DNA of 64,000 nt, from the NCBI RefSeq assembly GCF_000260985.4, contig NC_017857.3:2294001-2358000 (forward strand), read 5' to 3'. Every line of letters begins with the position of its first letter. Within the stretch, counting starts at the first letter, position 1. Of the stretch, positions 19,078-28,434 are shown one piece after another. The DNA is from Methylophaga nitratireducenticrescens. GTDB taxonomy: Bacteria; Pseudomonadota; Gammaproteobacteria; Nitrosococcales; Methylophagaceae. Below the pieces are notes generated by a model. The model worked only from the letters and a program-made list of their open reading frames with translations, was not told the DNA's origin and searched no databases. Both the position numbers and the translations under genes were made by a program.

Positions 19078-21327
19078 TTACACAGACTCTGTTTCTTTTA
19101 TGATATCCAGAACCAGTTCATTATCTTTCAGGATAACTCTTACATGTCCACCATCACTGAGTTTGCCAAATAACAATTCATCAGCCAGTGGACGCTTGAT
19201 TTTTTCCTGTACCAGTCGTGCCATTGGTCTGGCACCCATTTGTACATCGTAACCATGATCTGCCAGCCATTCACGTGCATCATTATCAATTTCGATGGTC
19301 ACATTTTTATCCTGCAACAGCATTTCCAGTTCAAGCACCGCTTTATCAGCAACCCGCAGAATCGCCTCTTTCGTCAGCGGCTGGAATTGAATAATACCGT
19401 CCAGACGATTACGGAATTCAGGCGAGAAAGCACGTTTCAGCGCTTCCGTACCATCCATATGATGCTCCTGTTTGGTAAAGCCAATTGAACTGCGACTCAT
19501 TTCCTGGGCGCCCGCATTACTGGTCATTACTAATACGACATGACGGAAATCTGCTTTACGGCCATTGTTATCCGTTAGCGTTCCATGATCCATCACTTGC
19601 AATAGCAGGTTAAAGACATCGGGGTGAGCCTTTTCAATCTCATCCAACAACAACACAGCATGCGGTTGTTTGATAACTGCATCGGTTAATAACCCACCTT
19701 GATCAAACCCCACATAACCTGGAGGAGCACCAATCAGACGGGAAACCGTATGAGGTTCCATATATTCAGACATATCGAAGCGGATCAGTTCAACCCCAAG
19801 GATATGCGCCAACTGACGGGTGACCTCTGTTTTACCTACCCCGGTTGGCCCTGCAAACAGGAAAGCACCAGTCGGTTTTTCAGGATGCCCCAAACCGGAA
19901 CGTGCCATTTTAATCGCTGAACTTAATGCAGAAATCGCATCATCCTGACCGAAAATAACGTGTTTCAGGTTCGGTTCAAGATTACGTAGATTATCTTTAT
20001 CTGCATTGCTAACCGTCTTGGCAGGAATACGGGCAATCTTGGCAACGATCTGCTGAACATCCTGAATGCCAATCATTTTCTTACGTTTCGACTTTGGCAG
20101 AATGCGTTGTGCAGCACCAACTTCATCCAACACATCTATCGCTTTATCCGGCAGATAACGGTCGTTGATGTGACGGGCGGCCAGCTCTGCTGCCTGCTCA
20201 ATTGCGGCATTGGAGTAACGTACATTGTGGTGTGATTCCAAGCCAGGCTTTAAACCTTTGAGAATTTCAATGGTTTCAGCAACGGATGGTTCAGGCACAT
20301 CAATTTTCTGAAAACGTCGCGCCAAAGCACGATCATGTTCAAAAATATTACGATATTCCTGATAAGTAGTTGAACCAATGCATTTTAATTCACCATTGGC
20401 CAGCAATGGCTTAAGTAAATTGGCAGCATCCATCGCACTGTTACCCGCACTCCCCGCGCCAATCATGGTATGAATTTCATCAATAAAAAGGATGGCATGC
20501 TCCTGCTGTTTGATTTCGCGTAACAACGCTTTCAGGCGTTTTTCGAAATCACCACGATATTTGGTACCGGCCACCAGCGCTCCCATATCCAGTGAATAAA
20601 CCACTGCCTGTTCCAACACTTCTGGCACGTCGCCATCCACAATACGTTTGGCTAGGCCTTCTGCCAGTGCGGTTTTACCGACTCCGGCTTCGCCAACAAA
20701 CAAGGGGTTATTTTTACGGCGACGGCACAACACCTGTAACGTTCTTTCAATTTCGTGTGCACGACCAATTAACGGATCAATTCTACCCAGCTTCGCTTCA
20801 GCATTAAGATTGGTCGCATAAAGAGCCAACGGGCTTTTACTTTCGGAAGTCCCCTCATTAACTTCCACTTTTTCACTTTTGGGTTCTTCGGCCAGACTTT
20901 CGATACCACCGTGGCTGATGGCATTAACTACATCCAGCCGACTGACATCCTGCTTCTGTAGTAAATAAACTGCTTGAGACTGCTGTTCAGAGAAAATCGA
21001 TACCAACACATTGGCACCCGTAACCTCTTCTCCACCAGATGACTGCACATGCATTACAGCACGTTGCAAAATGCGTTGGAAAGCTAGTGTGGGCTGAGTT
21101 TCACGATCACTGTCTTCCGCCAATGTGGGCAGATTATCGGCCAGAAAATCAGTTAAATCCTGACGCAGGGTATTGATATCCACCTCGCAAGCTTTGAGCA
21201 CTGCCAGCGCTTGTCCATTTTCCAACAAGGCTAATAATAGATGTTCAACCGTCAAAAACTCATGCGACCTTTGTCGAGCATAGTTGAATGCCTGACTAAG
21301 CGTGTGTTCAAGTTCTTTACTCAGCAT
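19078..21327 (-). CDS. clpA: ATP-dependent Clp protease ATP-binding subunit ClpA
   Basis: A 749-aa AAA+ unfoldase that feeds substrates to ClpP. It has an N-terminal double ClpN repeat (residues about 1-140) and a first AAA+ module with Walker [16 protein letters not shown]. The second module has [15 protein letters not shown] and Walker [14 protein letters not shown]. The C-terminal D2-small region ends near [14 protein letters not shown]-type ClpP-binding loop is present (SSIGFTKQE). clpS lies 33-37 bp upstream on the same strand, as in many proteobacteria, and delivers N-end-rule substrates to ClpA. clpP is not in the window. Confidence 0.97.
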   Translation of the reverse strand: MLSKELEHTLSQAFNYARQRSHEFLTVEHLLLALLENGQALAVLKACEVDINTLRQDLTDFLADNLPTLAEDSDRETQPTLAFQRILQRAVMHVQSSGGEEVTGANVLVSIFSEQQSQAVYLLQKQDVSRLDVVNAISHGGIESLAEEPKSEKVEVNEGTSESKSPLALYATNLNAEAKLGRIDPLIGRAHEIERTLQVLCRRRKNNPLFVGEAGVGKTALAEGLAKRIVDGDVPEVLEQAVVYSLDMGALVAGTKYRGDFEKRLKALLREIKQQEHAILFIDEIHTMIGAGSAGNSAMDAANLLKPLLANGELKCIGSTTYQEYRNIFEHDRALARRFQKIDVPEPSVAETIEILKGLKPGLESHHNVRYSNAAIEQAAELAARHINDRYLPDKAIDVLDEVGAAQRILPKSKRKKMIGIQDVQQIVAKIARIPAKTVSNADKDNLRNLEPNLKHVIFGQDDAISALSSAIKMARSGLGHPEKPTGAFLFAGPTGVGKTEVTRQLAHILGVELIRFDMSEYMEPHTVSRLIGAPPGYVGFDQGGLLTDAVIKQPHAVLLLDEIEKAHPDVFNLLLQVMDHGTLTDNNGRKADFRHVVLVMTSNAGAQEMSRSSIGFTKQEHHMDGTEALKRAFSPEFRNRLDGIIQFQPLTKEAILRVADKAVLELEMLLQDKNVTIEIDNDAREWLADHGYDVQMGARPMARLVQEKIKRPLADELLFGKLSDGGHVRVILKDNELVLDIIKETESV

Positions 21328-21360
21328 ATTGCTTATCCGCCTATTATCTTTGCAGCCATC

Positions 21361-21687
21361 TCATTCCTGTTCCATGGTGCACTGTAATGGATGCCCATGT
21401 CTTTGGGCATAACTGTTCACTTGTTCCACTTTGGCCTCAGCGATCTCAAAAGTAAAGATACCGCATAAAGCCTGTCCTTCTGTGTGCACTTGCAGCATGG
21501 TACGTGTGGCACGTTCACGTCCCATATCAAACAAGGTTTCCAAAACCTCCACCACAAAATCCATCGGTGTGTAATCATCATTCATCATGATCACCCGATA
21601 TTTGGGAGGCTGTTTTAAATCAGGTTTAGACGGCGCAACCGTAAAATCATGCTCAGCTTGCCAATCTTGATCACGTTTGTCTGCCAT
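21361..21687 (-). CDS. clpS: ATP-dependent Clp protease adaptor ClpS
   Basis: A 108-aa adaptor that binds N-degron substrates and docks on the ClpA N-domain. After a flexible N-terminus comes PPKYRVIMMNDDYTPMDFVVEVL, with the conserved NDDYTPM substrate pocket segment, and later HTEGQALCGIFTFEIAE. ATG 21687 (MADKRDQ) is preferred. A TTG at 21699 overlaps the upstream grxD stop and could also be used; neither has a strong ribosome site, so translation may be coupled to grxD. Confidence 0.95.
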   Translation of the reverse strand: MADKRDQDWQAEHDFTVAPSKPDLKQPPKYRVIMMNDDYTPMDFVVEVLETLFDMGRERATRTMLQVHTEGQALCGIFTFEIAEAKVEQVNSYAQRHGHPLQCTMEQE

Positions 21688-21695
21688 GGCAAAAA

Positions 21696-22007
21696 TCAAC
21701 TCGCTGCTTCAACCATTTGTTTGAGTTCACCATTTTCGTACAGTTCCATAATAATGTCACATCCACCAATTAATTCACCATTGATGTACAGCTGAGGAAA
21801 AGTCGGCCAGTCAGCATATCGGTGAAGATTTTCACGAACTTCCGGATCAGCCAGCACATTAACATAAGCAAATTCTGATCCACAGGCAGTCAGCGCCTGT
21901 GATGAGCGACTGGAAAATCCGCATTGTGGAAACTCAGGCGTACCCTTCATAAACAGAATTACCGGGTTTGATTCAATCGCCTGCTTGATACGCTCCATAA
22001 TATCCAT
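21696..22007 (-). CDS. grxD: Monothiol glutaredoxin (Grx4 type)
   Basis: A 103-aa CGFS-type glutaredoxin that carries or transfers iron-sulfur clusters. The motif FMKGTPEFPQCGFSSRSSQAL-like region contains the single active cysteine, then WPTFPQLYINGELIGGCDI forms the glutathione site. Length matches Grx4. It lies directly upstream of clpS on the same strand, 8 bp from the preferred clpS ATG. Confidence 0.96.
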   Translation of the reverse strand: MDIMERIKQAIESNPVILFMKGTPEFPQCGFSSRSSQALTACGSEFAYVNVLADPEVRENLHRYADWPTFPQLYINGELIGGCDIIMELYENGELKQMVEAAS

Positions 22008-22080
22008 TGTTGTTACCTCTTTATTTGGTTAGTTGTAGCAGATGGGGGCACCTGCAGTTAATTCAAGATTACGCCTTTGA

Positions 22081-22911
22081 TTAAGGTCGTTGCAATAGTC
22101 CCAACACACCGTCAAGACCACAGTGATTCAAAGCTGTATCGGCAGCTTCCTGCACTTTGGGTTTGGCATGATAAGCTACGCTCATACCCGCTTCAGCCAT
22201 CATCAACAGATCATTTGCACCATCGCCAATCGCCACTGCCTGCTGCTTTTCAATATTCAGTTCGGCGCAGCATTTAATTAAAAAATCGGCTTTGGCCTGA
22301 GCACCGCAAATATCACCGGTTACATTACCTGTGAGATAACCGTTTTCATGTTCCAGTACATTGGCCTGTGTGAATTCAAGATTCAGACGTTTTTTCAGTT
22401 TATCAGTAAAAAAAGTAAATCCACCTGAAACCAGTGCGGTTTTTATTCCGGCCTGTTGCACAGTTTTTAACATTAATTCTGCACCAGAATTGAGCATTAA
22501 GCGTTCGTTGTAAACCCGATCCAGCATATCAACAGGTAATCCTTTCAATAATGCTACCCGTTGTTTAAGCGACGTTTCAAAATCGATCTCGCCGCGCATT
22601 GCTGCCTCCGTAATCGCTGCAACCTGAGGCTTAAGATTCATAAAGTCCGCAATTTCATCGATACATTCAATGGTAATTAAGGTCGAATCCATGTCCATTA
22701 CTATCAAACGGCAATCGTTTGTTTCAAAGTCAGCGGGAAGGACATTAATATCGACAGCATACTGTTGTCGTAACATCGACAAATCTGCATGCTGGGTATT
22801 TTCAATCAATGCATAACTGTCTTGCCATTGACATTGCCCCGATAGTTTTTCAGCAATTTCACCGACCAGTTCCCGAGTAAGTTGAGGTCCCTGAACAATT
22901 ATCTGTGTCAT
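22081..22911 (-). CDS. serB: Phosphoserine phosphatase
   Basis: A 276-aa HAD-family phosphatase that forms L-serine from phosphoserine. The HAD motif I is VMDMDSTLI, with DEIADFM after it. Motif II is LVSGGFTFF and motif III the GDGANDLLMMAEAGMSV region. An N-terminal ACT-like segment of about 70 residues precedes the catalytic part, as in other gammaproteobacterial SerB. It sits between ppa and grxD on the minus strand. Confidence 0.95.
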   Translation of the reverse strand: MTQIIVQGPQLTRELVGEIAEKLSGQCQWQDSYALIENTQHADLSMLRQQYAVDINVLPADFETNDCRLIVMDMDSTLITIECIDEIADFMNLKPQVAAITEAAMRGEIDFETSLKQRVALLKGLPVDMLDRVYNERLMLNSGAELMLKTVQQAGIKTALVSGGFTFFTDKLKKRLNLEFTQANVLEHENGYLTGNVTGDICGAQAKADFLIKCCAELNIEKQQAVAIGDGANDLLMMAEAGMSVAYHAKPKVQEAADTALNHCGLDGVLGLLQRP

Positions 22912-22936
22912 GATTTTTCCAGTCTTAAAATGACAA

Positions 22937-22966
22937 ACGGCGAACTGACATACATCAGCTCGCCGT
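22937..22966 (-). terminator. Possible terminator downstream of ppa
   Basis: A 7-bp stem (acggcga 22937-22943 with tcgccgt 22960-22966) with an inner ctga/tcag pairing. On the minus strand it is followed by TTTGTCATTTT, an imperfect U-tract. It lies between the ppa stop and the serB start, so it may limit read-through. Confidence 0.5.
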
Positions 22967-23002
22967 GTGCAAAAACAGATTTAGTTATCAATTCAATGAT
23001 AA

Positions 23003-23530
23003 TTATTTCGCTTCATTTTGGTAACGTGAAACGCTGTCCACAATTTCCTGTTTGGCCGCATCAATTCCTGCCCAGCCTTCGATTTTAACCCATTTGTTCT
23101 TTTCCAAATCTTTGTAGTGTTCAAAGAAATGTGCAATCTGATTAAGCAAAAATTCCGGCACATCGTTGATGTCTTTAACATGGTCATACATTTTGTCATG
23201 AGGAACCGCAACGACTTTGGCATCTTCGCCCTTTTCATCGGTCATTTTCAGCATACCGACCGGACGGCATGCCACCACGCATCCGTTAATTAATGGAAAT
23301 GGCGTCACCACCAATACATCTACCGGGTCACCATCATCAGACAAAGTATTCGGCACATAGCCATAATTTGCCGGATAGAACATGGCTGTATTCATAAAAC
23401 GATCAACAAACAGCGCGCCAGTAGCTTTATCAACTTCATATTTAACCGGATTGGCATTTGCAGGAATTTCGATAATAACGTTGATATCTACAGGCAGATT
23501 GCTGCCTGGGCCGACTCGGTCAAGGTTCAT
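23003..23530 (-). CDS. ppa: Inorganic pyrophosphatase
   Basis: A 175-aa family I soluble pyrophosphatase. Features are [41 protein letters not shown] with the metal-binding acidic residues, and [13 protein letters not shown]. Length equals the E. coli type. The ATG has the standard MNLDRVGPG start. Its upstream side is the hairpin-rich repeat element region. Confidence 0.97.
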   Translation of the reverse strand: MNLDRVGPGSNLPVDINVIIEIPANANPVKYEVDKATGALFVDRFMNTAMFYPANYGYVPNTLSDDGDPVDVLVVTPFPLINGCVVACRPVGMLKMTDEKGEDAKVVAVPHDKMYDHVKDINDVPEFLLNQIAHFFEHYKDLEKNKWVKIEGWAGIDAAKQEIVDSVSRYQNEAK

Positions 23531-23617
23531 AAAGCGATTGCTCCAATAAAAAATTAGGGTAAAAAGAAACCCGCCAATTATAAAAGAAACTGCCCAAGCA
23601 TCAAAGCCGATATCTCT

Positions 23618-23639
23618 TTAGGGCTTGTTGATCTTTCAT
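23618..23639 (+). repeat. Left terminal inverted repeat of the 619-bp element
   Basis: The 22-bp arm contains agggcttgttgatctttcat. Its exact reverse complement is at 24215-24236. The match continues inward with about five mismatches over the next 14 bp. Confidence 0.92.
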
Positions 23640-24214
23640 ATCCACCACTGCTGGCGGCTATTTTTGTGTCCGACAAGGCGGAAAGCACGCAGTGTAGCCT
23701 TCCTACATAAGTGATTGACAAATGAGTCTGGAACGCATTTGAACAGCTTAGCTGGCCGCGCAGCGGTGAAATACAGGGATGTATTTCATACAACGCAGGC
23801 GGCCGCAAAAATAGTCCCAGCCCTTCGGGTTGTGACTGAAAAAGCGCCACTTATGTCCACGGATGGACAGGCCGCTATCGCTATCCCTGCTATCCCTGCT
23901 ATCGCGGCATTTGGGCATCCTTACCCACCATATGTCGGCGCGCCAGGGAGGCGCGCGCCGGTCTGCGTGGCCTACATGGATGTAGGTCAGGGGCGTGAGC
24001 AGGATACGGAAGCTTTGCTCGTCACTTATTTAGAATTACTACAAAAACGTCCGGACAAGCAATGTTCCAGACATTGCTTTTGCATACACTCCATCCATGG
24101 AGATAAACGTTTTTGAGCGCAAGCCCCCTTTGGGGTGAGATACATGGATGTATCTCACAAAAGGCGCTCCTCGTGCCTTGATTGACGCTTTTTCAGCTCA
24201 CAACAGAGGCGGAG

Positions 24215-24236
24215 ATGAAAGATCAACAAGCCCTAA
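24215..24236 (-). repeat. Right terminal inverted repeat of the 619-bp element
   Basis: Exact reverse complement of 23618-23639. It ends 2 bp before the stop codon of the TauE-family gene at 24239. Confidence 0.92.
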
Positions 24237-24238
24237 CA

Positions 24239-25048
24239 TTATCGACTGAAAAAATACGCGGCAACACAAATCAGTAATAGCGAAAAAAGGCGGCGCAACC
24301 AAACTGCAGGTAGTTGCTTCGCCAGTCGTGCACCAAACTGGGCAAAAATCACACTGGTCAGGATAATACCGAGAAATGCCTGCCAATGTACGAAGCCAGT
24401 TTGCCAGGCAGATTGCTGATTTATTTCACTGGGGGCAAACACAATGAAGCCAATCACACCGGCAATGGCGATGGGCAAACCACAACATGCAGCGGATCCA
24501 ATCGCCTGTTGAATGTTAAGACGAGCTATCAGCAGATAAGGGACAATCAATGTTCCTCCACCGATACCGACTAGCGCCGAAAAAGCACCACTAAACAAAC
24601 CATATAAACTCGAAGGCAATCGGTTTAATAATGCAGGAGATGATGCTCTGGCATTTGGTAGCCAAATACGTAATGCCATTAACAAGGCAAAGATGGCAAA
24701 GACTATCTGCAACAAATCACCGCTGATCAAACTGGCCAGCAGAGCTCCGCCAAAACTGCCGATGAGTAATCCTGGGACCAACCGGGTAACCACCAACATC
24801 GAAATATTTCCCAGTCGCCAATGCGCAAAGATAGAAGACATTGATGTTACAACAATGGTCATCAGTGAAGTGGCAACCGCCATATGGATAAGATATTGAT
24901 CCGGCAGCCCTTGTTTGCTGAAAAGCCATACCAGCACCGGTACAATTACCAGTCCCCCGCCGATACCAAACAGCCCGGCAAGCGTACCGGCCACCATTCC
25001 GGCTGCGGCATAACTTAACCATTCAATCCACATCAGCTTCACATCCAT
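24239..25048 (-). CDS. TauE/SafE-family sulfite exporter-like membrane protein
   Basis: A 269-aa multi-pass inner-membrane protein with two homologous halves. Each half begins with a Gly-rich motif: GTLAGLFGIGGGLVIVPVL near residue 21 and GAFSALVGIGGGTLIVPYL near residue 155. The family exports sulfite, organosulfonates or related anions, but the substrate cannot be told from sequence. A second start, ATG 25033 (MWIEWLSY), is equally plausible. It is divergent from the MATE gene. The 3' end abuts the repeat element but the protein looks full length. Confidence 0.9.
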   Translation of the reverse strand: MDVKLMWIEWLSYAAAGMVAGTLAGLFGIGGGLVIVPVLVWLFSKQGLPDQYLIHMAVATSLMTIVVTSMSSIFAHWRLGNISMLVVTRLVPGLLIGSFGGALLASLISGDLLQIVFAIFALLMALRIWLPNARASSPALLNRLPSSLYGLFSGAFSALVGIGGGTLIVPYLLIARLNIQQAIGSAACCGLPIAIAGVIGFIVFAPSEINQQSAWQTGFVHWQAFLGIILTSVIFAQFGARLAKQLPAVWLRRLFSLLLICVAAYFFSR

Positions 25049-25154
25049 AGGGTATGCTGTTTTTATTCGTTAAGATCATTGTTTTCCAAGCTGTATCGAC
25101 TTTTGAATCCAGGGTACCCGAAACATGACGGGCTTAAATTGATGGATAGTTAAT

Positions 25155-26474
25155 TTGACAGAACACATAGTAACGCACCGCCAGGTCTGGCGAATCGCCG
25201 GACCGATGATTATCGCCAACATCTCTACCCCACTGCTGGGAATGGTCGATACAGCGATGGTTGGCCATCTCAGTGCAGCGCATTACCTTGGCGCCGTAGC
25301 GATTGGCAGCATGATTTTCACTTTTGTCTTCTGGGGGTTTGGCTTTCTCAGAATGGCCACCACTGGCCTGACATCACAGGCTTATGGTGAAAATAGTACC
25401 GCAAAAATGCAGGCTGTATTAATGCAATCCATCTGGTTGGCATTGATAATTGCCTTGCTATTATTGCTGCTGCAGATGCCGATACGTGCTATGGCTTTGC
25501 ATCTGGTTGACAGTAGTGGTGATGTCGAACATTTTGCCGCCATCTACTTTGATATAAGGATCTGGAGCGCACCAGCGACACTTATCAATTACGCCATACT
25601 CGGCTGGCTTATTGGTCGTGAGGCGTCAAAAGCAGCTTTGCTAATGGTGCTGGTAATCAATATTACCAATATTCTGCTGGATGGCTTATTTGTCATGGGT
25701 CTGGGAATGGATGTGGATGGCGTTGCCCTGGCATCTGTTATCGCTGAATACACCGGTTTGATAATGGGGCTGGTATTACTCAATCATTACGGGCTAAGTA
25801 AAAGCGGTATTCGTTTATCACTCAGTAAGAAAGTGCTGCAACAAAGCCAGCATGGCTTAACTGTTCATGGCAATGTGATGATCAGAACCTTTTTGCTCAT
25901 CTCCTGCTTTGCTCTGTTCACCACCCAGGGCGCCCGGCAGGGCGATACCGTATTGGCTGCCAATAGTGTGCTGTTGAACTTTATTACTCTGATGGCCTTT
26001 GTACTGGATGGGTTTGCCAATGCAACCGAAGCATTAACCGGCAAGGCCATAGGGCGTAAATCCCCCTCCATGTTAAGAAAAGCCCTTAGCTTGACGGCAT
26101 TCTGGTCAGTATTAATGGCGGCTTTGTTTTCGCTGACGTATCTGCTGCTTGGCGAATGGATTATTCGATTGTTAACCGGTATAGATGCGGTCATTGACTA
26201 TGCTGATATCCATCTTATTTGGGTGATTATCGCGCCGCTGATTGCGGTATGGTCGTATTTGCTGGATGGACTTTTTGTTGGAGCAACACGCAGTCGAGAA
26301 ATGCGTAACACCATGTTGTTTTCAGCATTATGTTGCTATCTGCCAGCTTTTTACCTGCTACAGCCATTTGGCAATCACGGGTTATGGGCCGCTTTGCTCA
26401 TTTTTCTGGCAGCAAGGGGCCTTTCCCAAAGTCTCTACATAGGCGGGATAATGCGTCTTGCGGATCCGAATTAA
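25155..26474 (+). CDS. MATE-family (DinF-like) efflux transporter
   Basis: A 439-aa, twelve-helix transporter. The start HRQVWRIAGPMIIANISTP and MVDTAMVGHL are typical of the MATE DinF branch, as is GLTSQAYGE. The family exports drugs or metabolites by cation antiport; the substrate is unknown. The frame closes at a stop at 25140-25142 and the only reasonable start is TTG 25155, with GGATAG about 8 nt upstream. Its end overlaps the convergent small gene by 4 nt. Confidence 0.9.
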   Translation: MTEHIVTHRQVWRIAGPMIIANISTPLLGMVDTAMVGHLSAAHYLGAVAIGSMIFTFVFWGFGFLRMATTGLTSQAYGENSTAKMQAVLMQSIWLALIIALLLLLLQMPIRAMALHLVDSSGDVEHFAAIYFDIRIWSAPATLINYAILGWLIGREASKAALLMVLVINITNILLDGLFVMGLGMDVDGVALASVIAEYTGLIMGLVLLNHYGLSKSGIRLSLSKKVLQQSQHGLTVHGNVMIRTFLLISCFALFTTQGARQGDTVLAANSVLLNFITLMAFVLDGFANATEALTGKAIGRKSPSMLRKALSLTAFWSVLMAALFSLTYLLLGEWIIRLLTGIDAVIDYADIHLIWVIIAPLIAVWSYLLDGLFVGATRSREMRNTMLFSALCCYLPAFYLLQPFGNHGLWAALLIFLAARGLSQSLYIGGIMRLADPN

Positions 26475-26671
26475 TGATTTTTTCTGGTCTGTTGATTTCC
26501 GGGTACTAAACGGCGATCCCTTCCAGAACGCCTTTTAACATGACTCAAATCAAAACGAATCAACTCTCGTCGATCCAAGCCCTGTCGACGCTGATATCGC
26601 CGGCGATCATCATCTCCATCGATCTGACCGTATTCGGGATCCTGAACCCGCTGCTGTTTAGTCTTGCTCAT
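26471..26671 (-). CDS. Small Arg-rich hypothetical protein
   Basis: A 66-aa protein with repeated RR/DRR motifs (DDDRRRYQRRQGLDRREL, then KRRSGRDRRLV) and no membrane segment. I do not recognise the function. The charge pattern suggests nucleic-acid or ribosome contact, which is a guess. ATG 26671 (MSKTKQQ) is preferred because GGAG lies about 9 nt upstream; the open frame extends to 26731. It follows the pseudouridine synthase gene on the same strand after about 90 bp. Confidence 0.65.
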   Translation of the reverse strand: MSKTKQQRVQDPEYGQIDGDDDRRRYQRRQGLDRRELIRFDLSHVKRRSGRDRRLVPGNQQTRKNH

Positions 26672-26761
26672 TACAAACATCTCCATTGAGTTCGACAATG
26701 GATAATTACGCCGCTCAACGATCAATGTCAACTTAGTTAGGCTCTAAAAGATAAACAGACC

Positions 26762-27574
26762 CTAACAGCTAAATATTTGTTTTTTATGGGTAATAGGACA
26801 GTCAAACTGCAAACTGCTGGCTTTGAGCTGCAGCCCATCTTGGCTTTTTCTTCCATAACGCGAATCACCGCTGACCGGATGCCCGATTGATGCGCAATGA
26901 CGGCGAATTTGATGCATACGTCCCGTTTCGATTGAGACATCTAACGTTGTTCGGTTTTTATCAGCATCATAAGTACGCTTAGCGAAATGGCTGACAGCAT
27001 GTTTGCCATCCAAAGGGGAATTAACGGTCAGTTTTTGCCATTGAACGTCACCATCCACCTCAATCTCATAGTGCTTTTCAATCTTTCGTTGTTGAAACAA
27101 GGTCGATAACTGCGCCGCGGCTTTTTGCTGATGGGCAATGATCATCAAACCAAAGGCTTCCCGATCCAGACGCTGCACCAGAAAACTCTGCCGCGGTTTA
27201 TCAAAGGCAAGCTCAGATACCCGCAATAAACTGCAATGATCTCCCCACTCTGTTCCTTGTGCCAGCATTCCGGGTGGTTTGAACCAGACACTGTAACTAC
27301 CAAAATCTTGTAATAACTCAGGGGCTTCGGGGATCTGGTCCAATAAACGCTTATCGTAATATAGTCGTAACACCTCCCCAGAATTCAGGGTTTTTGTCGC
27401 TCGACGCAAACGCTGAGTACGTTTACCTTTTTGCAACCAGACAGCTCCCTTGCTCATCGCCTGCTTAATTTGCTGACGAGAAAGTTCACAGCTTTCAGCC
27501 AGCAGATCGATGGCATTTGCTGAGCCTTGCTGTACCGGGATTTTTAATTCAAAACGAACAGTATGATCAGACAT
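26762..27574 (-). CDS. RluA-family RNA pseudouridine synthase
   Basis: A 270-aa enzyme. An N-terminal S4-like RNA-binding region (about residues 15-75) is followed by the RluA catalytic domain. The active-site segment is VQRLDREAFGLMIIAHQ, where the Asp of RLD is catalytic; the family usually has RLD(R/K)xTSG, so EAFG here is a variant. RMHQIRRHCASIGHPVSGDSRYG closes the domain. The RNA target cannot be assigned: the variant motif places it outside the well-studied RluA, RluC and RluD groups. Confidence 0.88.
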   Translation of the reverse strand: MSDHTVRFELKIPVQQGSANAIDLLAESCELSRQQIKQAMSKGAVWLQKGKRTQRLRRATKTLNSGEVLRLYYDKRLLDQIPEAPELLQDFGSYSVWFKPPGMLAQGTEWGDHCSLLRVSELAFDKPRQSFLVQRLDREAFGLMIIAHQQKAAAQLSTLFQQRKIEKHYEIEVDGDVQWQKLTVNSPLDGKHAVSHFAKRTYDADKNRTTLDVSIETGRMHQIRRHCASIGHPVSGDSRYGRKSQDGLQLKASSLQFDCPITHKKQIFSC

Positions 27575-27629
27575 TTTATGAAATAGCGCTTTGGCGTAGA
27601 ATAACGATTTATTTGATTAGGTATCCGTG

Positions 27630-28088
27630 ATGTTTATACCGCAATTAAGTGCTTGCTGTCTTGCTTTTGTCATTGCCATGACAGTTCAGGCGGATGCTTA
27701 CAAGTGGGTTGATGATGATGGTGAAGTCATCTACTCACAAACCCCTCCTGTCGATAAACCCTATGAAAAAATGGGTACACCACCTCCACCATCGATGAAT
27801 CCGGAAGCGGCTAAAAAAGAAGTTGAGTTGCTGATTGAACAACAGAAAGCAACCGATGAAGCCCGGGAAGAGAGACAACAAACTCAACAGCAGGAAGAAC
27901 TTGCTGCTGAAGCTTTGGCAGAAAACTGTCGAATTGCCAACTATAATTTGCAGCAGTATCAGGACAATCCTGGTCGGCGCATGATGGACTCAGAGGGCAA
28001 TGTGACCCGCCCTACCGAAGAAGAAAGACAACAGAAAATAAGCACACTTAAACAGCAAGTTAACCAATTCTGTAAACAGGAGAAGTAA
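27630..28088 (+). CDS. DUF4124-domain periplasmic protein
   Basis: A 152-aa exported protein. It has a signal peptide (ending near TVQADA) and then the DUF4124 signature YKWVDDDGEVIYSQTPP. A charged, Gln/Glu-rich helix that may form a coiled coil follows. Function is unknown. ATG 27630 has AGG 8 nt upstream and is preferred to the overlapping GTG at 27627. The MIF-like gene starts 2 nt after its stop, so the two form an operon. Confidence 0.85.
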   Translation: MFIPQLSACCLAFVIAMTVQADAYKWVDDDGEVIYSQTPPVDKPYEKMGTPPPPSMNPEAAKKEVELLIEQQKATDEAREERQQTQQQEELAAEALAENCRIANYNLQQYQDNPGRRMMDSEGNVTRPTEEERQQKISTLKQQVNQFCKQEK

Positions 28089-28090
28089 CC

Positions 28091-28426
28091 ATGCCTTATT
28101 TAAATATTGTAACCAATCAGCCTATTACTGATGAAACAACCTTGCTTAAAGTTGCCAGTAAAACCGTAGCGCAGGCTTCTGGTAAACCGGAAAGTTATGT
28201 GATGGTGGCTGTTGAGTCCAAAACGGCGATGTCTTTTGGCGGCAGTACTGAGCCTACCGCTATTCTGGATTATCGTTCGCTTGGTCTACCTAGTGACCGC
28301 AAAGCGTTATCCGATGCTTTATGTTCGATGATTGAAGAGCAAATTGGCGTCAGTGGCAGCCGTGTATATATCAGTATGACCGACTCTGAACGACAAAACT
28401 GGGGCTGGGATCATAGTACTTTCTAA
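28091..28426 (+). CDS. MIF-like tautomerase-superfamily protein
   Basis: A 111-aa protein starting MPYLNIVTN, which exposes the catalytic-type Pro after Met removal. KPESYVMVAV and the C-terminal RVYISMTDSERQNWGWDHSTF match the macrophage migration inhibitory factor fold. Such proteins have keto-enol tautomerase activity on phenylpyruvate-like substrates; the bacterial substrate is unknown. A strong terminator follows at once. Confidence 0.9.
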   Translation: MPYLNIVTNQPITDETTLLKVASKTVAQASGKPESYVMVAVESKTAMSFGGSTEPTAILDYRSLGLPSDRKALSDALCSMIEEQIGVSGSRVYISMTDSERQNWGWDHSTF

Positions 28427-28434
28427 CAAAGTTC

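Larger units (their letters stand above)
23618..24236. mobile_element. 619-bp element with terminal inverted repeats and GGA-loop hairpins
   Basis: A non-coding element, more G+C-rich than its surroundings, bounded by 22-bp perfect inverted repeats that extend imperfectly to about 36 bp. It is full of short palindromes. Plus-strand stems with GGA in the apical loop: 23768-23787 (8 bp, loop GGGA), 23854-23869 (6 bp, CGGA), 23938-23956 (7 bp, AGGGA), 23971-23986 (6 bp, TGGA) and 24135-24158 (10 bp, TGGA). Two more stems at 24057-24079 and 24089-24102 show GGA loops on the minus strand. A second inverted pair lies inside the ends (near 23829-23846 and 24186-24204). It abuts the stop of the TauE gene. 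No transposase is encoded. A MITE- or REP-type dispersed element is most likely. No target duplication is evident. Confidence 0.8.

Noticed and set aside
22984-23008. Fur-box-like sequence around tgataattattt
   Set aside because: It covers only part of the 19-bp consensus and overlaps the end of ppa and the gap before serB, with no iron-related gene nearby.
23715-24116. 133-aa plus-strand ORF in the inverted-repeat element
   Set aside because: It spans the hairpins, has a low-complexity Pro/Ala/Gly-rich sequence and no ribosome site. The palindromes explain the sequence better than a protein does.
24239-24241. TauE gene truncated by insertion of the element
   Set aside because: The protein has both family halves and a normal C-terminal end, so the element abuts but does not disrupt it.
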